Below, piece by piece: positions 33,807 to 45,482 of a DNA stretch of 64,000 bases. Each line of letters begins with the position of its first letter. Position 1 is the first letter of the stretch. The notes beneath the pieces are model-generated. The model searched no databases, had not been told where the DNA came from, and saw only the letters and a list, made by a program, of their open reading frames with translations. Source of the DNA: Cheiracanthium punctorium (Eukaryota; Arthropoda; Arachnida; Araneae; Cheiracanthiidae); contig JAWZYV010000750.1 of assembly GCA_038373885.1 (NCBI GenBank), positions 677,501-741,500 on the forward strand, in the 5' to 3' direction. The position numbers were made by a program, and so were the translations under genes.

Positions 33807-34306
33807 TTAACCCTTTAACGGGCTGTGCTCCCGCTCTGGGAACACCCAATTCTGACGTTTTGACTGTTGCCAGTCACGAAGAATAGATTTGATTTCTATA
33901 AAAATAGTTGGGGTGACATCCTTTACTTTTTAGCACGTCATTTCCCGCAAAAAATGGTCGCGATTATTTTTAACAGCACTGACATCTGCTGAAAAATGGA
34001 AGAATGCGAGAACAGCTGGATAGATTGCCCAATGCTGAAAAAAGGGAAGCCGTTGCCATCGCTCGACTTAACGACCAGCAAGATGGCGGACGATCGAAAC
34101 GTTCATCGCGTGCCACAGATCTAAAGACCCTTTTTTGACGCAGGTGGCTGTGCGGCACAGCCAGCTGTCGTCAAAAAAGGGTCTTTAGATCTGTGGCACG
34201 CGATGAACGTTTTGATCGTCCGTCATCTTGCTGGTCGTTAAGTCGAGCGATGGCAACGGCTTCCCTTTTTTCAGCATTGGAAAAGGGTTGCGCCTCAAAG
34301 GGTTAA
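33807..34306 (-). mobile_element. piggyBac-like MITE, full hairpin, reverse (copy 11)
   Basis: One of the most complete copies: TTAA at both ends and both hairpin arms intact around gacgcaggtggctgtgcgg. The arms are almost perfect mirrors, including a shared change to ctaaagaccc. Confidence 0.88.
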
Positions 34307-34392
34307 GAGGACGGGAATAACTAAAAATTTGCTTTTTAAAAAAATAGTTGATTCCGATCATCAATTCCAAAATTAACGACTCTGTCCCCTCA

Positions 34393-34664
34393 TTAACCCA
34401 TTTATGCCTAGTGTCCCTTTTTTGGGGCGGCATTTTCGCTATCAGTCGAAAACGTTTACCCTTTATTCATGAATATTGAACCTCAAATCCACAAAATATT
34501 TTAACATGAACAAGCAGGATGGTGACATTTCAATTTTTATACATAATGATTTTATAAGAAACCATCTCTTAATCAAGAAGCTGACATAAAAAATTTATCT
34601 CTTATTGCTGGTAATAGCAAAAATCTAAGAAAGTCGCAAAAATATCTGGGCACAAATGGGTTAA
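34393..34664. mobile_element. Third TTAA-type MITE family
   Basis: A 272-bp element between TTAA sites, with ends CCCATTTATGCCTAG and CCCATTTGTGCCCAG read inward. The ends differ from the main MITE family but follow the same piggyBac rule (TTAA + CCC(A/T)TT). Confidence 0.68.
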
Positions 34665-35419
34665 AATATAACATCTGGAAAATTCTAGGGCTAAGTATTT
34701 TAAAAGTGTTATTGATGTTGGAAAAGAAACTGTAAAATGAAGAATAGTTGAATATTTTAAAAGGTATTGCTATTTTCTGCTCAGAGATTCACGAAACTCA
34801 GATTAGCCATCAGAACATAACTACAATGTCCGTAATAATTTTATTCCAATTTAAATGTATGTATTACTTAATTTAATTGAATCATTTATGGAGTATATAA
34901 AAATTTCTTTCTTTCAACTCTTAACTATTATTTAGTTTAGTTATAGATTACATTTTATAAATTCCCCCGATACACACAATATGGAATTTATAATATTCCA
35001 TTTCTGAAGTTTCTTATTTTCTTATTCTTTTTAAGGTGTTCAGAGTAAATTTCAGCTCATTTGTGAGCAGTAATGCTACACAGCTTAAATCTTTCAACAA
35101 TTCGTTTGAACCTAAGCCCTGAGCATGAACATGTCACAGAAAAATAAATAAATAAATAAACCAGCGCAATTTTTCAATGATCAGAGCGAGCATGTTAAAC
35201 CTGAGTTCAGATATGCAATAAAATCGGGAGATGGCGGACCCTAGAGAGGGGTTAGAGACTTTGATTCAAATGAGCTTTTGTATTAAATTGATCCCTCTGA
35301 TAAAATAAATTTGTTTTAGGCTGACATTTTTCTTTGTTATACACTTCAGCCAAATTAGCAAGTTTCTTTTTTTCTTAAAGACTTTAAAACCAATTTTGTG
35401 GTGTAATTTCATTTCATTT
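34665..35419. other. No gene seen
   Basis: AT-rich DNA with no supported features. Confidence 0.5.
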
Positions 35420-35640
35420 TGTAGTTATGGCAAAGAAACACGAACTCTATCTGCCCAAATAGGGAATGCCTCAGACGAATAAATTGTTCGAAGGTTCTAA
35501 CATGTATTTACGTCACGTTTGGAGAAAACCGCCCAAAACTCCAGATCATTAGATCGCCAAAACACTTTACCTTCAAACTTCGGTCATCTATCTTGTTGGG
35601 TGTCTTTTCCACACGGCCATGGTCGGAAACCAATTTTCTG
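35420..35640 (-). repeat. tRNA-derived SINE copy
   Basis: It shares the ggttctaa...tatttacgt block, the aaactccagatcattagatc core and the complement of an A-box-like end near 35613-35626 (ccacacggccatgg). Confidence 0.5.
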
Positions 35641-35712
35641 TATCCGTCACAGGAGGGATAGGTTTTTTTTTTTTTTTGTGTTGTTCTGGTTGCTTATTTT
35701 AGATTCTTAAGT

Positions 35713-35751
35713 AGCTGTAAATAACAGGTATAACATTGTGTATGGTAGTTA

Positions 35752-35790
<39 letters not shown>

Positions 35791-36215
35791 GAGTATCACT
35801 AGCGTGTTGTTTAGCACGCTGTGTAGTAGCTGTAAATAACAGGTATAACAGTACGTAAGTAGCTGTAAATAACAGGTATAACATTGTGTATGGTAGTTAA
35901 ATAAAAAAATATATATATATATAATGAGTATCACTAGCGTGTTGTTCAGCACGCTGTGTAGTAGCTGTAAATAACAGGTATAACAGTATGTAAGTAGCTG
36001 TAAATAACAGGTATAACATTGTGTATGGTAGTTAAATAAAAAAATATATATATATATAATGAGTATCACTAGCGTGTTGTTCAGCACGCTGTGTAGTAGC
36101 TGTAAATAACAGGTATAACAGTACGTAAGTAGCTGTAAATAACATGTATAACATTGTGTATGGTAGTTAAATGTAAAAAAAAATTATAATAAGTATCAGT
36201 AGCGTGCTGTTCTTA
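35713..36215. repeat. 135-bp tandem repeat with embedded AT microsatellite
   Basis: The landmark agctgtaaataacaggtata recurs at 35713, 35861, 35996 and 36131, each time followed by a shorter 33-bp internal repeat of itself. Each unit contains an (AT)n tract and the hairpin AGCGTG...CACGCT. Flanking (AT)n length differs between the first unit (about 30 bp) and the rest. Confidence 0.85.
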
Positions 36216-36446
36216 GAACATTAAGCAGATTACTTAAGAAACATTTTTTCGTACAAATACCGGTTTCACCTTTTGGAACAGTACCTTCTCGACACCGTTT
36301 GCTATCCCGGTTAACCATAAAAAAATAGCTGATATCAGACCATTGCGTGCCCAAAATCAATTTTCTGTTGATCGCACCAAGTTGGTTTGCCGGTGCAGAA
36401 GCAACATTGCTCCAATTACCTCCTTGCCAATGCCGACGCTGAACCG

Positions 36447-36853
36447 CTAACCGTTTGAGGCGCAACCCTTTCCCAATGCTGAAAAAAGGGCACAGCCAGC
36501 TGCCGTCAAAAAAGGGTCTCTAGATCTGTGGCACGCGATGATCGTTTCGATTGTCCGCCATCTTGCTGGTAGTTAAGTCGAGCGATGGCAACGGCTGCCC
36601 CTTTTTCAGCATTGGGCAATCTATCCAGCTGTTCTCGCATTCTTCCATTTTTCAGCAGATGTCAGTGCTGTTAAAAAGAATCGTGACCATTTTTTTACGG
36701 GAAATGACGTGCTAAAAAGTAAAGAATTTTCGTGGAGCCATGTCACCCGCAACTATTTTAATAGAAATCAAATCTATTCTTCGTGACTGGCAACAGTCAA
36801 AACGTCAGAGTTGGGTGTTCCCAGAGCGGGAACACTGCGCGGTAAAGGGTTAA
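36447..36853 (+). mobile_element. piggyBac-like MITE, left arm deleted (copy 12)
   Basis: The left site is CTAA and the right one TTAA. The sequence jumps from gaaaaaaggg to the central palindrome, so the left arm is missing. Confidence 0.82.
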
Positions 36854-37557
36854 AGAAGGTGTCGGCCCGCCAAGTACACGATAGAGCTGTCTTTGCTGGG
36901 ATATTAGGCTCGACCAAAAATTCTTGAAAATTCACACAATATTATGGACTCAAATGCCACTTTTCTATACCTCCCTTATTTCCATTTCGTTTTTTTTTTT
37001 TTTTTTTTTTTTTTTTTTCCAAACCTGTAATTTCTGCTAAAAGTACAAATTTCCATGCTCTTTCACACCACACTAGGTACGAAAATTCTAGGAAAAATCA
37101 CACAGTATTGCAGACCCAAATGGCAACTTATATAAAAACGGCCTCCATTTGTACTTCGAGCGAAAAATGAAATTTTCGATTTTTTTACCCCCCACTAATT
37201 CACACCTCCACACGAAGCAAAAGCACCAACCAAAAGTCCTATTTCGGTGCGCTTTTACAAAGTTTTTAATTAATTTTAAATTGAAAATTACTTTCTGGTA
37301 GTTTTAAAACACTTAGAATTCAATGCTATCTTATTCCGTTCAGATCCTGCACGAGTAAGGGCACAGAAATTACCTATTCTGTAGTACAGAATGGATGGTT
37401 TAGTTTGCGTGTTTAAAAAAACAAAAAAACAATTTAATAATCAAATTTTATTTACTTATTTTTTTATAACAAATTTAATCCATATTATTAAAAGAAAATT
37501 TATTTAATTCAAGAAGAAATTATTTAATCAGGTTTGAAAGGGTTATTATTATTATTT
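36854..37557. other. No gene seen; 32-bp T-run
   Basis: Poly-T at 36990-37018. Around it are two similar blocks with ttctaggaaaaatcacacag-like and aattcttgaaaattcacac sequence. No gene. Confidence 0.45.
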
Positions 37558-38062
37558 TCCGAACATGTACCATGTAAGGAAAGTATTGTAATCATGAAAA
37601 AAATTCCACTTCGAGATTTTGGTGTATTGACACGTTTTGAGGTCTTCTGAATTCATTTATGCTATTTTTACGAGATGTATGTATATATGTGCGTGCGTGT
37701 GTGTGTGTATGTGTGTGTATGTGTGTGTGTATGTGAGTGAACACGATAGCTCCTAAACGGTACATTCGATTGAGCTCAAATTGGGTATACATGTTATAAA
37801 CCACCATCGTAAGACCGGTATTGATTTGTGATGTGTATAGGACTTATAGTTATTCTACAGGGCTACGACAAAGATTTCTTTTACATTATGGCATATGGGG
37901 AGAAATTCTTGAAAGTGGACTAGCGTTTAAGCGTCGCATTCGATTGAGCTTCAATTTGGTATATATGTTTGAATTATACATCGATTAAAATTTATTTGAA
38001 TGCTTGGTAATGATCTTAATCGTAAGTGTTCGGAAAGTCGAGTGGAGTCACTCCAGATTCTT
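37558..38062 (+). mobile_element. Helentron-like element, short form
   Basis: Forward copy of the family at 18292-19301. The 5' end is TTTTCCGAACATGTACC, followed by a TG microsatellite (37690-37735), about two tandem monomers, and the 3' end TGTTCGGAAAGTCGAG plus the hairpin TGGAGTCACTCCA. Confidence 0.72.
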
Positions 38063-39135
38063 TTTATTTTTATTTCTTCAGCATGTGCAACAAAAAATCT
38101 CCCAAAGTTGCACATGAACACTAATTGTTCTCTGCCCCCCCCTCCCCCCCGGAATCAGATACATCGACATCTGGGATTGCCGCTCAAAGCGGTGACATTT
38201 TGAGAGGTTTAGCCTGGTAAAAGCTTTACATCATCGAATCTTGTGAATATCGTAAATAATTGGTAATTGATTGTTTTCTATAGTTAATTATTTACGTAGG
38301 ATAATATTTAAGATATAAAAACAACAATGATATGAATTTAGTCTAACATTAGAGTTTTGCAGTAATACAGCAATAAAACAGGAAATAAATTATTTAAAAA
38401 AAATGAAGTGTTTGAACGAAAAAGAGACTTTAAGTTGTGCCTTATTCTTATGCAATTTCAAAAAAATATGAGATTTGCAACTTGGTCTTAATAATAATCT
38501 GTGAGTGAAAAAGTAAATGTCGCAATGATAACGCAATATTTTACTTTACAAAAAATATTAATGGAAAGGTCGAGCGACAATCTTAGTTATTTATAGATGA
38601 AAAAAAATATAGAGATAACAATTGATGCGATGTAATAGAATGCCCTATTTTACAAATTATAAATGCAATGCAGTCTTGATACTTTTGGTAATATCGTACG
38701 ATATGACATTGATCACGCAAGAAAATTCTACTCTGCTATTTAAAAAAAAATTGATAAAAATAAATAATTTTTACCATCACCATTACCTTATGTTATTATT
38801 AGAAGATAAATTTAAGAATTACTGTATCATAGACCTTATTTTTTTTATTGATTTCCTTTGTTGTTTTGAAGCATACCATTATTGTCATGTTATTCCTTAA
38901 AAATAAATTTCAGATGGATTAAACATATATTGTAGACCATATTATTTTGTTAGTTTCTGCAACTGTTTTGAAATAATTCGCACAATGAGAAGAACGCTTG
39001 AATCAGTATTATTGCATAATAACAATAATAGTAAAAAGTAGTACGTCATTCTTTTAATGAAAATGTTATGCAAAGCTTTACGGCTTTACGAAAGTTCCTG
39101 TATTGCACCAAATGGCTTTTGCCTTGCACACGAGG

Positions 39136-39169
<34 letters not shown>

Positions 39170-39237
39170 AGCCTTTGCTTAGTATGATCTGACCATTGTT
39201 GTAAAGGGAATTATGGAAATGCCAGAATTTAATCTCG
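38063..39237. other. No gene seen; region upstream of the 39291 gene
   Basis: AT-rich DNA with a 34-base A-run at 39135-39168. The ORF at 38622-38900 has no domain or splice signals and is very AT-rich. Confidence 0.45.
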
Positions 39238-39245
39238 TATATAAG
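39238..39245 (+). promoter_or_regulatory. TATA box of the dibasic-repeat precursor gene
   Basis: TATATAAG, 53 bp upstream of the ATG at 39291. The predicted transcription start is near 39268, giving a 5' UTR of about 20 bases. Confidence 0.7.
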
Positions 39246-39290
39246 ATTTCATAATTAATATGAACTCTCAATTTATGAAAAGATCCAGCC

Positions 39291-39302
39291 ATGAAGATTT
39301 GG
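39291..39302 (+). CDS. Dibasic-repeat precursor, exon 1 (MKIW)
   Basis: ATG AAG ATT TGG, followed by the donor GTATGT at 39303-39308. It joins in phase 0 to 40441 and gives a continuous hydrophobic leader, MKIWICLLVAYMTCC. Confidence 0.75.
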
Positions 39303-40440
39303 GTATGTTTCATACGATTTTCTCAACTTGGCATAGTAGTATTACTTTTTTACTTTAGAAAAACTGTTGAAAAGTGCTAATTCGTTTTTTCGCTTGTCTG
39401 CCCGTTTTTTGACTGCTGTAAATACGTATCAATGCTACATAACATATATTAACAATTGAACTATAAGATGTAAAATGATGCATGTAGCACTAACTTTTAC
39501 AGGATTTAATTTTTACAGGATCACGCAAAAGAATTCTAATATGTTAAGATGTATTAGAAGCTACTATTTAAATTAAGTTCATAGGCATTCCCTTTTTGAA
39601 GAGAGAGAAAGAGAAATCACAAATACACGTTATTGAAGTTTATAAAATAATTCTCTCCGCAGAAAATCGCGTACGTACCATTTATATCTCTTTTACAAGG
39701 ATAAACAAAACTGCTCCCATTCATTAATCTATAAAGTCGGTCTTTAGCTGGTTATGCATTGAATGTCGATCTGCAGCCCAGAGTTACATTCTGACTGTGT
39801 TTTCTCAAGCTTTCAGCATGTTTAACTAAAATTTCAGAGCATTTAAAGCTGAATTCGTTTTAAATTTTCTTGCCATTCAGCTGTAAATACTGCATAGGTA
39901 AGTCATTTTGATCTATCTTCTTAGAAGTTTGGAATTTATACCTTAATAAAATGAATATCAACTCTTTCCCAAATAACGTGGTTGAAAGAAGTAGCATTTT
40001 TCACTCGCAGTGGTTGAATAAATTCACACCTCTGGATGTTGGATGCTATTTTACAACTTAGAAGTGAGTATTTACTCTTTACGTTTAAGAATGTGTACGA
40101 AAAAGCTGTAGTAAACAAAATAGCGATTGTGTTCAAATTGACCTATAAGTAAAATTGTTTCCCATATTGCATTGACTAACTGAAGGGTGTGTTGCAAAGT
40201 GGAGGTAGCTTTATTCTACGAGAATTCAGGGTAAATCTTTCCTGTTAAAAAATAGTTCTTGCATTGAGATGGAGCTGCTTGTCTTGTTAGTTCGTGATGG
40301 AACTCCAAGTGTTTTTTAAAGTTTTCCGCAAACTTGAATAGGTGGAACTACTTCTGTTTTGCTATAAAACCCTTAAATTTACTTTACGACATCAAGACTT
40401 GTGTGGTTACTGAAAGTATTCTCTTTCCTTTTGTTTTTAG
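39303..40440 (+). other. Intron of the dibasic-repeat precursor gene (1.14 kb)
   Basis: Donor GTATGT; the acceptor is preceded by a strong pyrimidine tract (tctctttccttttgtttttag). Part of it near 39400-39440 (ctgctgtaaatacgtatc) resembles the gene A intron near 9977-10000. No coding signal. Confidence 0.6.
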
Positions 40441-40971
40441 ATTTGCCTCCTCGTAGCTTACATGACATGTTGTAGCGGTGCCTGGGGAGCTCCATGTTGC
40501 TTATCCCCACCTTTTTTCAAGAGCAACCAAAAGTCACCTACGTCCCCAGAGAGAATGTCCGAAAATTCTGCAGGCACCAGTAGAAACCAAGATGGCGGTG
40601 GTGCTTCAGTTGAAATATCCATACTCAAAAGATCGCCAGACTCATCCCCGCCTTTTTTCAAGAGCAATCAAAAGACGCCGATGTCCCTAGACAGAATGTC
40701 CGAAATTTCTGCAGGCTCCAGGGGAAACCAAGATGGCGGTGGTGCTTCAGTTGAAGGAGCCAGACTCAAGAGATCTTCTGAGTCTGTCAGACCGCATGGC
40801 GTTATGTATCGGCATCAGCTCAGGTCTATTCCAGACCACTGGCTGGACCCAGACCATTGGCCCTGGCAAGACCTGACATCTTCCGATACATCAAATCAGG
40901 ATTCGAATGATTTTCTTCTTTACCCATGCAGCCAGGACCCTAATGAAAAACCGATACCATGCGAATACTAG
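40441..40971 (+). CDS. Secreted precursor with two 47-residue repeats and Lys-Arg sites, exon 2
   Basis: With exon 1 the product is 180 residues. The leader MKIWICLLVAYMTCCSGA looks like a signal peptide. After WGAPCCL come two head-to-tail repeats of exactly 47 codons (40504-40644 and 40645-40785). Each runs from SPPFFKSNQK through RMSE-SAG and NQDGGGASVE to LKRS. Each therefore has one KR pair near its end, a typical prohormone-convertase site. A unique 61-residue tail follows, rich in Trp, His and Asp (DHWLDPDHWPWQDL), with two late cysteines. Substitutions between repeats spare the FFKSNQK, NQDGGGASVE and KR blocks. The family is unknown to me. A processed secreted peptide precursor is the best reading; a structural secretion is the alternative. 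Confidence 0.78.
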   Translation: MCLLVAYMTCCSGAWGAPCCLSPPFFKSNQKSPTSPERMSENSAGTSRNQDGGGASVEISILKRSPDSSPPFFKSNQKTPMSLDRMSEISAGSRGNQDGGGASVEGARLKRSSESVRPHGVMYRHQLRSIPDHWLDPDHWPWQDLTSSDTSNQDSNDFLLYPCSQDPNEKPIPCEY

Positions 40972-41392
40972 TATCGTCATTGTTCGAACTCCAAGTTTCG
41001 TGATGTTATTACTTTTTGTTTATGTATGTGTAGTGCATTGTTTCTCTGTATACATACATGCATGAAACTGTTATGTAAAAAAAAATGTTTATATTTAATA
41101 TATGTTTTGAATTGTTGTTCTGTTTAAGTCTCGTTTATGTGCGCTTTTTCCGCTTGCTTTTATTACACTGTTGCAGATGCTTAGTTATCATCTGGTTCGT
41201 AAACTTAAAAGTCTACTGTGTATTGAAGGTTCCAACAATAATTTTATTTGACGAAACGAAACACTATTTTATTGGTTCTATTAATTCAGTGGACAATGGT
41301 CAAAACAAAATTCACAGAAATCAACAAGCAATAAGTCGATTTTTTATAATCAGCTTATGACAGGCTTTTTCAGATTCTGTATTTCGCATCCA

Positions 41393-41398
41393 ATAAAA
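41393..41398 (+). promoter_or_regulatory. AATAAA polyadenylation signal
   Basis: First AATAAA after the stop at 40969-40971; a second is at 41460-41465. This gives a 3' UTR of about 450-500 bases. Confidence 0.5.
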
Positions 41399-41776
41399 TT
41401 CTTCCACATGCTAAAAACTTTAACGAAATTCTCGAGCAGAACTCTTAACAGCTCCACAGAATAAAACAACAATGGATTCACCAATAGTGTTAAAACTTAG
41501 GCTACTCAAAACAAGCGAACGGTCGTCGCTCATAATACCGCAATACAACGAAGCAGAGCGCTGTGGCTCGCAGTACAACTAACGTAGCGGAAGCAAACAT
41601 TAAAAGCCCAGTTAATAAAATCGTGCTAAATGAATCGATGAGTAGAGAAACCACTTCGGTCACAAAAATGCGAAAAATCATTTTCGATGAAAATAAGCTT
41701 AGAAAGTCAAGATGCGTGTTGAGGCCAAGAACGACGTTAGTCTGTTGAGTAGTTTCGTAGATACGGGGCTTCTTTT

Positions 41777-42212
41777 TTAACCCTTTGAGGCGCAACCCTT
41801 TCCCAATGCTGAAAAAAGGGCAGCCGTTGCCATCGCTCGACTTAACAGCACAGCCAGCTGTCGTCAAAAAAGGGGTCTCTAGATCTGTGACACGCGATGA
41901 ACGTTTCGATCGTCCGCCATCTTGCTGGTCGTTAAGTCGAGCGATGGCAACGGCTGCCCTTTTTTCAGCATTGGGCAATTTCTGCAGATGTTCTCGCATT
42001 CTTCCATTTTTCAGCAGATGTCAGTGCTGTTAAAAAGAATCGTGACCATTTTCTTACGGGAAATGACGTGCTAAAGAGTAAAAGATTCTCGTGGAGCTAT
42101 GTCACCCGCAACTATTTTTATAGAAATCAAATCGATTCTTCGTGACTGGCAGCAGTCAAAACGTCAGAGTTGGGTGTTCCCAGAGCGGGATCACTGCGCC
42201 TTAAAGGGTTAA
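41777..42212 (+). mobile_element. piggyBac-like MITE, partial left arm (copy 13)
   Basis: TTAA at both ends. The left arm stops at gcttaacagcacagcc-like sequence near 41838-41850, while the right arm is complete. It lies about 800 bp past the stop of the 40441 gene. Confidence 0.85.
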
Positions 42213-42822
42213 ACGATGGGCGACAATGATCAATGGTCGACACACAACAATGAATCAATGGTCGAGAATGATCTATCTATTTTAACACTATTATTGGCCA
42301 CCTGCCCTGCCCTAGGGGTGGTTTTCTAAAAAATAGTTATTCCAGCTTCAATGTTAGATTTTCACCTCCATGATTTTCTGAAAGCAAAGCACGTTTTTTT
42401 CTCCTAAGATCATGTTCTTGACTTTTGTATACCATAAATATGGTTAGACAATAAATGGTGATTTGATTTGCTTTGATTTGATTTGAATGATTACCTTTTA
42501 CCAAGTTTTCAGCTGACTAAAAACCAGTTGAGTGCAGAAACAGCATAAGTCCGAATCCAATTTTAAATTTTCCTGAGCCTAATTGATGTCGAAATTAGGT
42601 AATATTTGCATGAGAGAAACATAAATGCATGTTATGACAGAGGAAAAAAAAAGTTTAAATATTTGAAAATTTGGAGGAGTTATGAAGTTTTTTCTCTCTC
42701 CTGAAAAATTTCCTTTTTGTGACTCAGGTGGTATCTGCACTCACCGATTCAAATGCTGCCAATCTCACATTGGCAATCTGGCATTATTGGCATGAACTTG
42801 AGCTTCGTGCTCAATTCCTCGC
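42213..42822. other. No gene seen
   Basis: AT-rich DNA with short repeats (tcaatggtcgacacac / tcaatggtcgagaatg) at 42230-42270. No gene. Confidence 0.45.
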
Positions 42823-42989
42823 CAGAGACGGCCCGAGGGGCGCGCGGGGCCCCAGGCGAAGCGCAAGAGCGGGGCCTCTTCTTCATCATGTCTTATGAGA
42901 TAGCAATAAAATGGCCCAGAAGAGGGGCCTTTATAAGCGCGGGGCCTCAGGTGATCGCCTACATTCGCACCCCCCTTGGGCCGGCCCTG
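42823..42989. mobile_element. Short GC-rich hAT-type MITE
   Basis: A 167-bp GC-rich island with ends CAGAGACGGCCCGAGGGG and, in complement, CAGGGCCGGCCCAAGGGG, flanked by tcctcgc on both sides. The ends match a widespread hAT terminus type. Confidence 0.7.
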
Positions 42990-43891
42990 TCCTCGCACAG
43001 TTTCAGCACGAAAAGAATCAAACGATAAAATCTGAAGAATTGATGTAATGATAAGCAGATGATTACGAATCATGTTGTTAGCGCGATTTTTGAAAGCTTA
43101 TGCTCGTAAGTAACATGGCTTTAAAAAACTACGATTTATAACTGCATTTTTTTTTCTTTTTTTTAATAACCATTACTTATTCATAAAGGGAAATTCATTT
43201 TCTACAGCATATGACCGCCAGTGAAATGCAATGAAAATCTACTTTTGAAGATGAATTGAAGGGATGGATCACTTTTGGAGGGATGGATCATATATGACAG
43301 TAATGTGAGCAAAATATCATTGCTGTAAAGAGGAGTTTGATACCAATGTAAGTTATACTCAGTATTTGATGGGGGCCATGTCAGTATATCATGGCAACCC
43401 ATAATCACATACATCCTATATGACCTGGAAAATAAAAGACCCTCAGAGATGTTGAATGGGAAGTTTTGATGTAGCCACCGTATAACTCGGACCTTTCACT
43501 CTCTAACTTGTTTTGGTCTCAGAAGAACTAAATTTATGGTGCAAAATTGTGAATTGTGTCAATATATAAAAATTGAAAAAGAAAATTGTTTATTCTCATT
43601 GTATTTTACTATTGTTTTACTCTGTTGTTGTCTTTCATATTTGTACCTTTCCCATTTCCTATTATTTATATATCTTGATTAACCTTTTCGGACCTGGTAA
43701 AATAATTTTTCTTTCGATACTAGAGATTAAATTTGAATTAAAAATCACGATTGTTAAATTTTTGAGGAAAATTAATTTTTCCTTAGGTGCGGAAAATGAG
43801 GGCATTCATCCTGTACGAGAGTATATTCAGGTACCCTTTACTTGAAAAATACGGAATGAAATTTAAAATTTAAAATTAAATGCATAATAAA
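42990..43891. other. No gene seen
   Basis: AT-rich DNA. The ORFs at 43202-43414 (minus) and 43573-43845 (plus) have no recognisable domain. A TTAACCTTTTCGGACC block at 43679 may be a single TTAA-element end, but no partner was found. Confidence 0.4.
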
Positions 43892-43997
43892 ATATGAAGG
43901 GTTCAGGGAAAAAAAAAAAAACCTATACAAGTCCAAAAATGCTGATCTCGAAACTAACCAAAATGTAGTCGTATTGTTTTCCCTAAACCCTTCATAT
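43892..43997. mobile_element. Short MITE (ATATGAAGGGTT ends)
   Basis: A 106-bp stretch with mirrored ends ATATGAAGGGTTCAGGGAA and TTCCCTAAACCCTTCATAT around an A-run. No clear target duplication. Confidence 0.5.
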
Positions 43998-44474
43998 TAT
44001 CCTACTTAATATCATTGATGAACTTTGCATGGCATTATAAATTTTGATAAAATAATCATTTTCAAGCTCTTACAAGATACCTTTTGATATGGTTTGATAA
44101 GAAAGTTGTTTCATAGAATATAAGGAAGCTTTCGTAAGGCGAAGGTGGAGGAGAAGGGGCGATTTGCAGAGACGGGGGCTCCAAGCCAAAAAGCTTCATT
44201 GGGGACCCCATTTACGAAAAGTTTTTTATAGCCTATAATGCATCTTTCATGTCACACAATACAAAGGAGGATTTTATAACAGCATAAAAATGATTATTGA
44301 ATCAAGATCCAAAATGAAATGAAATGGTTCTGCAATAATAATATTATGTTGGCTAACATTTATTTATAATATTTAATTTTCAGTTTTTAATTTCATTCCA
44401 TATTTGTCAAGTATCAAGTTTCACAAAATTTTTTATTATTTTCCTAATGTCTATATCAGAGCAATAATTTATAG

Positions 44475-44756
44475 TAGGGAATGCAATCCCGCTTTTGCAG
44501 GATTACAATGTCATGGCAGGATTATAATATCACACATTAGGGTGTCAATCCCGCACGAGATTGCGGGATCCCACGGGATTGACATTTCATTGAAATAAAC
44601 ATTAATTTTAATAGAGAAAAGTACGAAAAAGTAAGTTTATAGGCACTACCAGGTTTAATACTTTATCTTAATTCATAATTTAAACAATGCCTTACATAAA
44701 TATGAAAATTATAGCCATGATATTGTAATCCCGCAAAAGCGGGATTGCATTCCCTA
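44475..44756. mobile_element. hAT-type MITE (TAGGGAATGCAATCCCG ends)
   Basis: 282 bp with mirrored ends of over 35 bp, flanked by the 8-bp duplication atttatag at 44467-44474 and 44757-44764. Remnants of the same family occur at 51605-51680. Confidence 0.85.
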
Positions 44757-45393
44757 ATTTATAGTTGGATGGATCTTCACTTTGTTCTACTTAGAAAGAT
44801 ATTTCTTTTTGGATATTTCGATTGAAAATCAGCTCTATGGTTTCCTTGGGATCAGTATACATAACTACATTGGCCACGCCTAAATGAAAGTTTTGCGATG
44901 AATAATTGAATGAGACTATACCGTTTAGCTAAAAAAAAAATTGTGAATATAATGCTAGCGCCATGAAATAGTATCAGCGTAATTATTAATGCTATTATTT
45001 TTCAGAAAATTAGTTTCCCTGTCTCTTATTTTAAATCAAAATAAAAATTTGCAAATTTTTAAACTTAAAGGGTAATTTGGGGGCCCCGGGCTGCCATTTC
45101 TGTAAATCAGTCCCCACATATCAGTCAGAGTACCTCTAAAATTTAGTATAACATAACCTTAAAAGTTTATAGAGAAAGGTATTCCGGGAAAGAAAAGTTC
45201 ATAAAGACTACATTGGTGATTAATACGTAAAATGTTGTCTTATTAAGCCGTTAATTGATAGAGTGTATTTACATGGCTTATCAAGGTTTCTAAATTCACA
45301 AAGAACTGATGCTGCATTTGATATGTACTGAGGTAGAGTATGCTAAATTCAATTAATAATTATAGTATCATTTTTATTTTTATTTTTTTTGTA

Positions 45394-45480
45394 CAGTTGA
45401 AATTACTAACACTGTTAATTCTTATCTAAATATGGATTTGTATTTTTAAGATTTATCTTTTTTATGGAAATTTTCAACTG
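45394..45480. mobile_element. Tiny TA-flanked MITE
   Basis: 87 bp with ends CAGTTGAAATT and AATTTTCAACTG between TA dinucleotides, a mariner-type derivative. Confidence 0.5.
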
Positions 45481-45482
45481 TA

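Noticed and set aside
35699..36087. ORFs rich in YTCYLQLLTY repeats
   Set aside because: Translations of the 135-bp tandem array with (AT)n tracts; they simply follow repeat periodicity.
42753..43073. Long GC-rich ORFs on both strands
   Set aside because: They cover the short hAT-type MITE at 42823-42989 and have no independent coding evidence.
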